From positions 1 through 64,000 of the forward strand of contig NZ_LUJK01000003.1 of the NCBI RefSeq assembly GCF_001601825.1: a stretch of 64,000 bases of DNA, given 5' to 3'. The notes under the pieces were generated by a model. The model searched no databases. It was not told where the DNA came from and saw only the letters and a list, made by a program, of their open reading frames with translations. The stretch comes from Limnobacter sp. CACIAM 66H1. Its GTDB lineage: Bacteria > Pseudomonadota > Gammaproteobacteria > Burkholderiales > Burkholderiaceae_B. This document shows, piece by piece, positions 27,284-35,681 of the stretch (position 1 is its first letter; each line of letters starts with the position of its first letter). The translations under genes were made by a program, and so were the position numbers.

Positions 27284-27859
27284 GTATTTAATAATTGAGT
27301 GATATCCGTTCGTTTTAGTGTTAAAAGGCCACTCCCCTTTGATTTCAAGACCTCTATCTCTAAGACTTTGGAGAAACCAGAGCCAAATAGATCGTTTTGA
27401 GATTGATAACATTCCAAGCTTTTTTCGGGTATTGGGGACTTTAAGAATTTTTTTGTGTAAAGCTTCTCTGACGTCTGGATAGGTGTCTAGTAGCGTTTGA
27501 AAAGCGCCAACAGCACCGTGTCCCCACTGATTAATAACGATGGGTGTACGTCTTTTGAATTGAACTATTCTGCTTTGTGGGACCAGTGCTCGCCAGCCGT
27601 AAATTTGGCCGTCTGGATGATCGCAAATACAGCGTTCAGTAATTAAGCGATAGATCTGAGGCTCTGAGATACCATATTCTTTTCGAATCGCAGCGACTTT
27701 GCTGCCGCTTAAATATGCCTTGATTGCCTCTTTTCTATTGAGGAATTTGGCTAGCTTATCTGGAGCTAGTGAAGCTTCATCAAAGCCTGGCCAAATTGTA
27801 AAGTCAGCCCAGATGGTGTCACTTAAACCTTTGATGTGTCGAGTCGACTCGGAGGCCAT
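27276..27859 (-). pseudogene. Integrase-core transposase, truncated copy 2
   Basis: Open in frame from MASESTRHIKGLSDTIWADF through NTRKKLGMLSISKRS to IIKYIDK, where the sequence switches to an IS3 remnant and the frame continues with unrelated residues to 27221. It lacks the catalytic half, so it is not functional. It is the A6 reference for the frameshift in copy 1. Confidence 0.8.
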
Positions 27860-27898
27860 AGTAGATATTTGGGCAGAGTAATTTCTATTTACTTTACC
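27276..27898. repeat. 623-bp direct repeat, copy B
   Basis: Partner of 22240-22863. The 3' boundary is the last base shared before the inner terminal repeat diverges. Between 27928 and 28126 I see no gene, only AT-rich sequence leading to the protease gene. Confidence 0.85.
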
Positions 27899-28126
27899 TT
27901 TTTAATCTACAGTCTGTCTACTTTACAATTGTACTCTCACGGGAAGTTAGCTTACTTGTGAATTGGGTAAAAATAAATTGTTTATTATCAGCAGGTTGGG
28001 GGAACAATCTTCTTTACAACTCTAATAGAACAGGCGCCAAACCTTTCATTTTCCTGTTTCCTGTTCTGAATCCGCAAGCCCCTCTCCCCGGTATTATCTA
28101 ATAACAACCACAATCAGGGTCTACCC

Positions 28127-30121
28127 ATGCAGTTGCGTTTTGTAATTCAAAGCAGTTTATTCATGCTGCTTGCCATGTTCTCGACCATTTCTTGGTCGGC
28201 TGATCGTTGGGTAATCCAGTTCAAGGACAGTGCTGATCGCAGTGAATCTGTTATTCAATCATCCTCATTGGAATCACGAAAATCAGAATTGCGAGCCAAG
28301 CTTGCCGAGTTGTCCAAAGTTCACAAACGTACATTTCAGCTTGTCAGGCCGTTTGGTGAACGTGGTGCCGTGATCACAACGTCAAATATCAGTGATGCCG
28401 AACAAACCCGTCTTCGTTTATTGTCGGACCCGTTGATTGAGTCGGTAGAGCTGGATCGTCGAATCCGGCTTCGAGCACAGTCTCCCCTGATTGGTTTGTT
28501 GAACGCACTTGATTTGTCCAGACGCAGTCGGTCTTGGTTTCATCAAGATGTGAGTACTCAACCGGCTTCCATCAACACTGGTGCAATGTGGGCGAATTTT
28601 CACGGAACTGCACCCACTGTGGTAGCTGTGTTGGATACAGGTGTTTTGCCAAGCCACCCAATGCTTCAGGGTCATTTGCTGCCGGGCTATGATTTCGTTG
28701 CAGACCCTTCCATTGGAGCTGATGGGCAAGGTTCCGCAGGTTCAGACCGTGATTCCGATCCAACTGATCCCGGTGACGGTGTGGGTCCGGCAGACCTTTT
28801 GGCTGACCCAGTGTGCGGTGGTCTTAGTCAGTCAAGCTGGCACGGCACCTTTGTATCCGCCCTGCTTGCCGGAAACCCGGTTCCGGCTGAAGGTGTTTTC
28901 TCGGTCAACTGGAATGCGGTGGTATTGCCTGTTCGGGTGTTGGGCAAATGCGGTGGATTTTCCAGCGACCTTGCTGACGGAATTCGTTGGGCTGCAGGCC
29001 TGAGTGTGCCCGGCGTGCCCAATAACCCCTTCCCTGCCAAGGTAATTAATTTAAGTTTGGGTGCGGAGGGAGCTTGCGTGCCTTCCATTGAGGGCGCCGC
29101 AATTTCCGCTGCACGGCAGGCTGGCTCTTTGGTGGTGGTTGCTGCGGGCAATGATGGGAGCACTGTAGATTCTCCGGCAAATTGTCCTGGCGCTTTCGGT
29201 GTGGCTGCAATCGATCAAGAAGGCTTGAAGGCCAATTACAGCAACTTTGGTCCCACTATTCAACTTGCTGCGCCGGGTGGTGATGCGGCTTTCCCAATCT
29301 GGAGTGCCAGCAATACGGGTTTTGCGGGACCGTTAACCAACACCTACAACACCAAGATCGGAACCAGTTTTTCCTCACCGATGGTTGCGGGTGCAGCTTC
29401 TTTGTATTGGTCCCTGAATCCATCTGCATCGGTGGCAACTGTAGAGAACCTGTTAAAGACTTCTGCTCGACCTTTCCTATCCTTGGGGGGCAGCCCAACC
29501 TGCACCGTGGATACGGTCGGTATTGAATGCAACTGTACCCGCGCACTGTGCGGTGCAGGTATGCTGGATGTAGCCAATTTGATTAATACTCAGGCTGCAG
29601 GTGGTCTGACCAATCTGTTTTCCAACACCGGCAATGTGATTCCTCCGGGTCAAACGCGTACTTTTTCTGCAACCGGCACCTTAAATGCTTCTGGGCAAGA
29701 AGTGAGCGCGGTGAGTTTTGATGTAATCAATGTATTGAAATCGTCGGCAGATGCACCTGATCCCGTCCTTTCAATCAATGGGTTGAATGTGGACGTTACC
29801 GCACCAGCCGGTGTTGCAGGGTTCGACCTTCGTGCCCAGGTGTCCAATGGTCGAGCTGCAATTGCCTCGGTGGTTGTGGCCAATCAGGGTGCCACGTCCC
29901 CTACTTTGCTGGCCAGCCTGCTTTCACCATTGATCAATGGCGCTTCAGCCGGTGTGGGTGCGCCCTCTTCGGCCGTGGGCGATGGGGTGGTAGGCGATTC
30001 TGGCAGTGGTTCTGCCGCGGGCGGTTCCGGTGGCGGAGGGGGTGGTGGCGCTTTGAATTTACTGGGTTTGTTGACTTGTTTGTTTCTATTTCATTGTTTT
30101 AAAAAGAAAAACGTAATTTAA
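28127..30121 (+). CDS. Subtilisin-like S8 serine protease with C-terminal sorting-type tail
   Basis: 664-aa exported protease. Signal peptide at about residues 1-25 (FMLLAMFSTISWSA), then a probable inhibitor-like propeptide (WVIQFKDSADRSE). The catalytic triad is visible: Asp in VVAVLDTGVLPSHPM, His in SSWHGTFVSALLAGN and Ser in GTSFSSPMVAGAAS. Oxyanion Asn is in VVVAAGNDGS. Extra Cys pairs occur (VCGG, CNCTRALCG). The C terminus is a Gly-rich stretch, a hydrophobic helix and basic KKK, resembling GlyGly-CTERM type sorting signals. Likely anchored or cleaved at the envelope. Confidence 0.92.
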   Translation: MQLRFVIQSSLFMLLAMFSTISWSADRWVIQFKDSADRSESVIQSSSLESRKSELRAKLAELSKVHKRTFQLVRPFGERGAVITTSNISDAEQTRLRLLSDPLIESVELDRRIRLRAQSPLIGLLNALDLSRRSRSWFHQDVSTQPASINTGAMWANFHGTAPTVVAVLDTGVLPSHPMLQGHLLPGYDFVADPSIGADGQGSAGSDRDSDPTDPGDGVGPADLLADPVCGGLSQSSWHGTFVSALLAGNPVPAEGVFSVNWNAVVLPVRVLGKCGGFSSDLADGIRWAAGLSVPGVPNNPFPAKVINLSLGAEGACVPSIEGAAISAARQAGSLVVVAAGNDGSTVDSPANCPGAFGVAAIDQEGLKANYSNFGPTIQLAAPGGDAAFPIWSASNTGFAGPLTNTYNTKIGTSFSSPMVAGAASLYWSLNPSASVATVENLLKTSARPFLSLGGSPTCTVDTVGIECNCTRALCGAGMLDVANLINTQAAGGLTNLFSNTGNVIPPGQTRTFSATGTLNASGQEVSAVSFDVINVLKSSADAPDPVLSINGLNVDVTAPAGVAGFDLRAQVSNGRAAIASVVVANQGATSPTLLASLLSPLINGASAGVGAPSSAVGDGVVGDSGSGSAAGGSGGGGGGGALNLLGLLTCLFLFHCFKKKNVI

Positions 30122-30247
30122 CCTGTGATGCTTTGGTTAAATACAACGTTAGAAGTAGCGCTCCAATCTATGACATCGCTCGATGGTAGAGTTCAGTTGT
30201 TGACCCGTTGGTCAGCAATTGATGCAGTAAATTTTGAGAGGTGTCGT

Positions 30248-30466
30248 ATGAAAGCTCTTCGTTCTTACCCAGGTGTGTTGGTCTTGTTGCTGATTGCCTC
30301 AGCCATGCTGGTGCATGGTCTGGTCGATTACATCAACTATGAAGTAGCAAGCCCGAGTATTCTGGCGGCCCTGGGCTGTCTATTCTCCGCAATTTTACTG
30401 GTGGGTGTGTATGAGTTCAAATCCTTCAAAGCCAACCGCAAAGTAATACGTGACAGCAATGTTTAA
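30248..30466 (+). CDS. Small two-helix membrane protein
   Basis: 72 aa from the ATG at 30248, which has GAGAGG 6 bases upstream; the longer ORF from 30125 lacks this. Two hydrophobic segments are visible: YPGVLVLLLIASAMLVHGLV and SILAALGCLFSAILLVGVY. The tail is basic (KSFKANRKVIRD). No family is recognised. It follows the protease gene and converges with the TPR gene, overlapping it by 4 bases. Confidence 0.65.
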   Translation: MKALRSYPGVLVLLLIASAMLVHGLVDYINYEVASPSILAALGCLFSAILLVGVYEFKSFKANRKVIRDSNV

Positions 30467-31503
30467 TTGCGTTTGACACTTTCTGAAAGGCCTGTTTTCG
30501 CCGCATTTTGAGCGGCGATCACGGCCTGCAGGTTCTTTTGTGTACTCAATGTCAATGGGTCTTCGTTGCCCAAGGCATCCGCCCGAATAATGTAGGCGCG
30601 GCTGAGCGCTACTTCGGCACGCTTCAAGTCCCCTGCCCTGTAAAGTACAACCCCCAAGTTGTTTAAAGATTGGCTGGTTCGAATGTCGTTAGGACCGAAT
30701 GCTGCTTGTCGCACTTCAAATGCAGTCTGATAATTTCTGGCGGCTTCTTGCAGTTGATCGTTACGCATTTGCAGCGTGCCTAAAAAAGTGAGTATTTCTG
30801 CACGAATTGGTTCGTCCTTGTAGTTGGGTGTGGAGTTGATAATCTCTGCAAGAATCTGGAAACTTTCCAGCGCCTCTTGCTCCTTCTCCATGTCCAGCAA
30901 GCCCACCGCGTGATTCATTCGGGTTTCTAGTGTTCGGGCATTGGTTTTCCCCAAACGTATTTCATAAACAATCCGCGATCTTTTGAATGCGGCTTCAGAC
31001 TCTGCTGCCTTGTTCTGCAGCGCATAGTAAGTGCCGAGCGCGTCTTGAACCATACCTGCAGGCAAGGAATAACGCCCGATGGATTGCTCAACCGTACCGA
31101 GCGTTTTCTGAAAGTGTGCTTCGGCGCGTTCCATTTGATCGGCTTGTGCATAAGTTTGGCCAATGAGCACCTGCAAACGTGTCCAGGCTTCGGCCGCAGC
31201 TTGGTCTTCTCGGTTGAGCGGACTGTATTGGCTGGCTTCATTCCAGGTTGAAATGGCCAAGTCAGCTTCGTTTTGAGCCAGATAGGCTTTGCCCAGGGTT
31301 TCAAGAATTTTGACGCGTTTGGCCTGCGTGATCGGACCAGTCAACTCCAGGCGGCAAGTTTCAACAGTGATGCCTACCGCGTCCTTGCCGAAGCTGCTTT
31401 CACAACGGGTTAAATTTGAACTTGCTTCCTGAGCAGTGGCGGTAGGCACGTAAGCCAGTGCAAACAAACCCAGGAAAAAAGAAAAAGTCCAAGCGCGTTT
31501 CAT
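30463..31503 (-). CDS. Exported tetratricopeptide-repeat protein
   Basis: About 346 aa from MKRAWTFSFFLGLFALAYVP (signal peptide ending near TATAQ); alternative starts at 31512 and 31524 lack a better ribosome binding site. Several TPR units are visible, for example ILETLGKAYLAQNEADLAISTW, AEAWTRLQVLIGQTYAQADQM and SLNNLGVVLYRAGDLKRAEVAL. Likely a periplasmic scaffold. No neighbouring gene points to a specific system. Confidence 0.82.
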   Translation of the reverse strand: MKRAWTFSFFLGLFALAYVPTATAQEASSNLTRCESSFGKDAVGITVETCRLELTGPITQAKRVKILETLGKAYLAQNEADLAISTWNEASQYSPLNREDQAAAEAWTRLQVLIGQTYAQADQMERAEAHFQKTLGTVEQSIGRYSLPAGMVQDALGTYYALQNKAAESEAAFKRSRIVYEIRLGKTNARTLETRMNHAVGLLDMEKEQEALESFQILAEIINSTPNYKDEPIRAEILTFLGTLQMRNDQLQEAARNYQTAFEVRQAAFGPNDIRTSQSLNNLGVVLYRAGDLKRAEVALSRAYIIRADALGNEDPLTLSTQKNLQAVIAAQNAAKTGLSESVKRN

Positions 31504-31608
31504 AAACACCATTGTTGTGGTCATTCGATTGTTGTTACTGAAGAGTATTACTAAAACCGATTGCTGTGTTTGGCAGTACAAAGGTTAATAGCAACATTAC
31601 TAGTCATC

Positions 31609-31845
31609 ATGGGCCATCATTCAAGCGTTGAAGTAAACCGGATAGAAAGTTTGGGAAAGAAATTTGAAACTCTCGCACTGGTTGACAGACTCATGGAAGA
31701 GAACGAAGCTCTTAGACGTGAGCTTAACCTAAAAACTGCCCGGTTAAGAACTCTGCAAAAAGCAGTGCATGCGTTTTTGATGGGAACCGAAGATCAAGAC
31801 AGCAACAAAGCCAAGCTCATTGAGCAAAGCAAGGAGCAGCCATGA
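31609..31845 (+). CDS. Small coiled-coil protein
   Basis: 78 aa from the ATG at 31609 (MGHHSSVEVNRIESLGKKFE). Residues about 20-60 are a heptad-rich coiled coil (VDRLMEENEALRRELNLKTA), then a polar tail. It overlaps the next gene by 4 bases, so the two are probably made together. ZapB-like sizes and coils exist, but no family motif supports naming it. Confidence 0.7.
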   Translation: MGHHSSVEVNRIESLGKKFETLALVDRLMEENEALRRELNLKTARLRTLQKAVHAFLMGTEDQDSNKAKLIEQSKEQP

Positions 31846-32267
31846 CACACTTTGATTTCAAGGAATGGGCCGACTTGTACCAGGTAGACCCTGTTGCCTT
31901 CGAGCAGCGCCGCGAGGCAGTGCTGGAAGGTTATGTAGCCAGTGTCGATCCCGAACACCGATTGGCGCTTGAGCAAACGTTGTTCAAGATCCGTATGATT
32001 CGCCAGCGCTCGAAAAGCCCATTGCAGTCGGCCATGGAATCGTCAAAGCTGATGTGGGAATCGTTTGGCAAATTGCGTGAGCAGGTACAAAAACTGGAAC
32101 AGGAACTGAGCCCTGCCCCATTGAAGCAGAATGGTTTGCGTTTGATCGATCAGAATTACGCTGGCGACATTGAAAAGGTCACAGACGTTTCCAATGATCC
32201 ACTAGAGCCAGTTGCCAACCTGGCCCGTGTTATTCCATTTACGGCTTCAGGCAAACGCGCCCATTAA
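31842..32267 (+). CDS. DUF3135 family protein
   Basis: 141 aa. FDFKEWADLYQVDPVAFEQRREAV matches the DUF3135 opening, then a middle FKIRMIRQRSKSPLQSAMESSKLMWESF and coiled coil LREQVQKLEQEL. The C-terminal 40 residues are polar and less conserved looking. No function is known for the family. Coupled to the coiled-coil gene upstream; its end overlaps the opposing SIMPL gene by 29 bases. Confidence 0.8.
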   Translation: MTHFDFKEWADLYQVDPVAFEQRREAVLEGYVASVDPEHRLALEQTLFKIRMIRQRSKSPLQSAMESSKLMWESFGKLREQVQKLEQELSPAPLKQNGLRLIDQNYAGDIEKVTDVSNDPLEPVANLARVIPFTASGKRAH

Positions 32268-32949
32268 CCGAAACACTGACCCGGCTTGAACCAGCGGCCG
32301 GGGCCACTTCCATGCCTTTGCTCATCATGTCAGCCGATGCGGCATACATCCGTGGATAGGAAGGTGGACCTTGATTCTCATCATTGATTGACACTTCACC
32401 CAAGGTATAGCCAGTTTTGCCAAAACCTTTTGCAGCAACACTGGCTTTATTCTGAAACTCTCTCATTGCACTTTGCAGCAGTTTTTCACGACTTTGCTCG
32501 ATACGGCCTTCGCTGGGAAAATATTCCAGATTGCTGAGTGTCAGGCCATCCGCCACATTCAAATTCTTCTGGGTTTTTAATGCCTGAACCGGTATTTCAA
32601 AAGTGAGCGAGCCCACACCTTGCCAAGTTTGGATGACATTGTTTTTGCCGTATTGCGGATAGGTTTGAATGTTGTTCTTCAGTTTGCTGATGTCTTTGTT
32701 CTTCGATAAATTGTTGATTGATTTTTCAAGCACGGTGTTGACGGCACTCATGGCCTCGTTGGCTGTACCTGCCTGAATTTGCACCTGCCAATTCAAACGC
32801 ACCATGTCATTGTCCACCTCTTCGCTGCTAATGGCATTCAAGTTCACGGCGGGTGTTTTCTCGCACAGGTCTGCAAACGCGACCGACGGTGCCAACAAAC
32901 CGATTGATGAACTGAACAGAGCGATTCTCAAAGTGTTGGATAATTTCAT
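32239..32949 (-). CDS. SIMPL-domain (DUF541) periplasmic protein
   Basis: 236 aa from ATG at 32949 (MKLSNTLRIALFSSSIGLLA), giving a signal peptide cut near AFA. The ORF-track extension to 33495 runs into the divergent permease gene and was dropped. SIMPL features: repeated strand patterns VRLNWQVQIQAGTANEAMSAV, TWQGVGSLTFEIPVQA, and the family's YTLGEVSINDENQGPP. The fold is found in oxidative-stress-related periplasmic proteins; role unproven. Confidence 0.82.
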   Translation of the reverse strand: MKLSNTLRIALFSSSIGLLAPSVAFADLCEKTPAVNLNAISSEEVDNDMVRLNWQVQIQAGTANEAMSAVNTVLEKSINNLSKNKDISKLKNNIQTYPQYGKNNVIQTWQGVGSLTFEIPVQALKTQKNLNVADGLTLSNLEYFPSEGRIEQSREKLLQSAMREFQNKASVAAKGFGKTGYTLGEVSINDENQGPPSYPRMYAASADMMSKGMEVAPAAGSSRVSVSVNGRVCLKP

Positions 32950-33060
32950 GTGTGTTCTCGTGAAAGTGAAATAACAGTCAATTTGCAATTCAGGCGTTGC
33001 TACAATGATTGAACCACAAACAAGCATTCCAATAACGCGTAATCCGCACGACTGGCTGAC

Positions 33061-34140
33061 ATGGCAGAACACCTGAGACAACCGAAGTCCCTGATCAGCA
33101 CGCTGTTTACTGTGTTGATACTGGTTGGTGCTGCCATTGTATTGTCGCCATTCCTGTTGGCAATTTTGTGGGCGGGAATTATTGCCACCGCGTTTTGGCC
33201 ACTTCACTGTCGCATTCGCGCACGATTTCCCGGAAAGCCCAATGGCGCCGCATTTCTGACCACCCTGGTTGTTGCATTCCTGTTGGTTGGACCAATGATC
33301 GGCCTGATCGTGTTTATGGTTCAAGACATTCTTGAAATTACCACCTTCTTGCGACAGGCCGATGACTCCGGCGTTGCTGTGCCCAACTGGCTGCCTCAAA
33401 TTCCGGTGCTTGGCGAAATGCTCGTGGCCAGCTGGACAGAATATTTGAGTGTGCCCAAACAAATTTCCGGACTGTTGCGCGAAACACTTACCCAACGTTT
33501 GGGCGATGTGCAGGGCACCGCATCGGCCATTTTGCTTGAACTGCTGGGTCGTGTTGCCACCCTGTTTTTTGCATTGTGGGTGCTGTTCTTTTTTTACCGC
33601 GACGGCTCAAGCATCAGCATCCGCATGAACCGAATTGGCACTGACTGGCTGGGCCAACGCTGGAAACCTTATGTTTCACATATGCCACCTGCGCTGCGAG
33701 CTGCGGTTAACGGGTTGGTGATTGTCAGTTTTGCAGAGGCAGTCATCCTTTCTGTGCTGTTTGCTGCGTGTGGCGTCTATGCACCGGTGCTATTGGGCAC
33801 TATCACTGCCCTGATTGCCTTTATTCCCATGGCTGCACCAGGCTTGCTCGCTATTTTGGGTATGATCCTGTTTTTAAGTGGCAACGGCGCGGAAGCAATT
33901 GTATTGATCTCCGTGGGCATGTTGGTGGTGTTGATTGCCGATTACCTGGTTCGCCCTTTGTTGATACAAGGCGGAACCCACTTGCCGTTTTTGGCCGTCT
34001 TGTTCGGTGTGTTTGGCGGCGTCATTACCATGGGTATTGTGGGCTTGATTATTGGCCCGGTGCTGCTGGTGTTGTTGGTGGTGTTTTTTGACGAAGCATC
34101 GCATGCACACCACCACGACACCCCCGAATCCATCAATTAA
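33061..34140 (+). CDS. AI-2E family transporter (PerM/YdiK-like)
   Basis: 359-aa inner-membrane protein with about seven or eight helices, starting LISTLFTVLILVGAAIVLSP. Family-typical segments: ALWVLFFFYRDGSSI, PPALRAAVNGLVIVSFAEAV, and AFIPMAAPGLLAILGMI. The C-terminal half has VLIADYLVRPLLIQG and TMGIVGLIIGPVLLVLL. Family members export signal molecules or act as sodium/proton antiporters; the substrate cannot be told here. It is 22 bases upstream of the purT ORF. Confidence 0.88.
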   Translation: MAEHLRQPKSLISTLFTVLILVGAAIVLSPFLLAILWAGIIATAFWPLHCRIRARFPGKPNGAAFLTTLVVAFLLVGPMIGLIVFMVQDILEITTFLRQADDSGVAVPNWLPQIPVLGEMLVASWTEYLSVPKQISGLLRETLTQRLGDVQGTASAILLELLGRVATLFFALWVLFFFYRDGSSISIRMNRIGTDWLGQRWKPYVSHMPPALRAAVNGLVIVSFAEAVILSVLFAACGVYAPVLLGTITALIAFIPMAAPGLLAILGMILFLSGNGAEAIVLISVGMLVVLIADYLVRPLLIQGGTHLPFLAVLFGVFGGVITMGIVGLIIGPVLLVLLVVFFDEASHAHHHDTPESIN

Positions 34141-34168
34141 TCAGTGATTTAATCAAGCGAGTTTGAGC

Positions 34169-35410
34169 ATGACAACAGCGATTCAATTTCCAACACAGAT
34201 CGGTACACCTTTGGCTGCAAACGCCGTCAAAGTGATGTTGCTGGGCAGTGGTGAGCTGGGCAAAGAAGTGATCATCGCCTTTCAGCGTCTGGGTGTTGAG
34301 GTTATTGCAGTGGACCGCTACCCCAATGCGCCAGGGCACCAGGTTGCGCATCGCTTTCATGTAATCGACATGACCAATGCCAACGCATTGAAGGCCTTGA
34401 TTGCACAAGAGCGTCCCCACATTGTGGTGCCGGAAATTGAAGCAATTGCGACCCCTGCCCTGAAAGAACTTGAGGCTGAAGGCGTGGTGCGTGTGGTGCC
34501 TACAGCCAATGCGGCTTGGCTGACCATGAACCGTGAAGGAATTCGTCGCCTGGCTGCTGAGGAATTGAATTTAAGTTGCTCGCACTATGCTTTTGCGGAT
34601 GATTTTGAAACCCTGAAGATGGCTGTAGAAAAAGGCGTTCATGGCAAAAAGCCGGTGGGCTACCCCTGCATCATCAAGCCTGTGATGTCATCCTCCGGAA
34701 AAGGGCAATCCAAGGTGGATAATGCAAGCCAACTTGAAGCAGCGTGGGATTACGCGGGTAGCGCCGGGCGTGTCAACTCAGGGCGGGTTATCGCCGAGTC
34801 GCTGATCGAATTCGAGTATGAAATCACTCTGTTGACTGTGCGTGCCCGCAACTCCAAAAGTGGCGCAATTGAAACCAGTTATTGTGAGCCAGTGGGTCAT
34901 ATTCAGGTAAGCGGCGATTATGTTGAAAGCTGGCAACCCCAAACCATGAACGCAAAGGCTTTGGATGAGGCCCGTAAAATGGCAGACCAGGTAACCACCG
35001 CTTTGGGTGGCACCGGTTTGTTTGGCGTTGAAATGTTTGTAAAAGGCGATCAGGTTTGGTTTTCTGAGGTGAGCCCTCGCCCTCACGACACCGGCATGGT
35101 CACCATGATTACGCAGTGGCAAAATGAATTTGAATTGCATGCACGTGCCATTCTGGGTTTGCCTGTTGACACCAGCTTGAAAACACCGGGCGCCAGTGCA
35201 GTGATTTATGGCGGTTTAGACAAAGTGGGCATCGCATTTGAAGGCGTGGCCGATGCCTTGGCCGAGCCCGGCACGGATGTGCGTTTGTTTGGTAAACCCG
35301 AGTCGTTTGTGAAACGACGAATGGGTGTTGCCTTGGCGCGTGATACAGATGTGGAAAAAGCCCGTGCGAAGGCCAAGCGGGTTGCTGCGAAGGTGAAGCC
35401 AGTTGGTTAA
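34169..35410 (+). CDS. purT: Formate-dependent phosphoribosylglycinamide formyltransferase (GAR transformylase 2)
   Basis: Makes formyl-GAR in purine biosynthesis from formate and ATP, without folate. 413 aa from ATG at 34169 (the track's TTG at 34163 is less likely). ATP-grasp protein. N-terminal domain: [19 protein letters not shown] and [21 protein letters not shown] site: [17 protein letters not shown]. Metal ligands: [20 protein letters not shown] then PHDTGMVT. Last gene before the structured element. Confidence 0.95.
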   Translation: MTTAIQFPTQIGTPLAANAVKVMLLGSGELGKEVIIAFQRLGVEVIAVDRYPNAPGHQVAHRFHVIDMTNANALKALIAQERPHIVVPEIEAIATPALKELEAEGVVRVVPTANAAWLTMNREGIRRLAAEELNLSCSHYAFADDFETLKMAVEKGVHGKKPVGYPCIIKPVMSSSGKGQSKVDNASQLEAAWDYAGSAGRVNSGRVIAESLIEFEYEITLLTVRARNSKSGAIETSYCEPVGHIQVSGDYVESWQPQTMNAKALDEARKMADQVTTALGGTGLFGVEMFVKGDQVWFSEVSPRPHDTGMVTMITQWQNEFELHARAILGLPVDTSLKTPGASAVIYGGLDKVGIAFEGVADALAEPGTDVRLFGKPESFVKRRMGVALARDTDVEKARAKAKRVAAKVKPVG

Positions 35411-35485
35411 CTTGCTCGGCGTTTCGGGAATGCGCATGGCGTTGTTGATTACGCTGGTCTGATGGGGCTGCACATGGTATTGCCC

Positions 35486-35623
35486 GTCTGCCTTGATCAA
35501 GTCGAATTCCCCTGTTCGAAACTGGCACGGGGCATGCGAAACGCGAGCGCGTCTTCGCATCGACCTTGCAGGTCGCCCCTTGCTGCGTTCCAAACCGGGC
35601 GACTTGATCTTGAATCGGCAGAC
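35486..35623. other. Structured non-coding element (nested inverted repeats)
   Basis: A 138-base multi-branched fold between the convergent 3' ends of purT and ybiT. Outer stem: GTCTGCC (35486-35492) with GGCAGAC (35617-35623), continuing GATCAAGTCG (35495-35504) with CGACTTGATC (35600-35609). A GGGG/CCCC stem (35529-35532/35576-35579) encloses two hairpins: ATGCGAAACGC-GAGC-GCGTcTTCGCAT (35534-35560, one bulge) and CGACCT-TGC-AGGTCG (35561-35575). No T-run follows, so it is not a simple terminator. ORFs over it look like chance. The 271-base gap 35411-35681 holds nothing else. Confidence 0.65.
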
Positions 35624-35681
35624 TGAGCAAAACCATAAGCATCCCCGCCAATTCAGTATCTCTACCAGCAGCACTGTTCTA

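Larger units (their letters stand above)
27276..27927 (-). mobile_element. Transposon copy 2, truncated (right border of island)
   Basis: Keeps the transposase 5' half and the outer right end. Two diverged 14-bp repeats, TCTATTTACTTTAC (27884-27897) and TCTGTCTACTTTAC (27913-27926), look like transposase binding sites. The probable element tip is TGTAAAG on the minus strand, at 27927. The left portion was lost at the IS3 remnant. Confidence 0.65.

Noticed and set aside
32950-33495. N-terminal extension of the SIMPL ORF
   Set aside because: Gln/His-rich shadow of the divergent permease gene; the signal peptide starts at 32949.
35486-35623. Structured spacer as integron attC site or tRNA (it contains GTTCGAA)
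   Set aside because: No attC core sites (GTTRRRY/RYYYAAC) at the ends and no tRNA cloverleaf with proper acceptor and anticodon arms.
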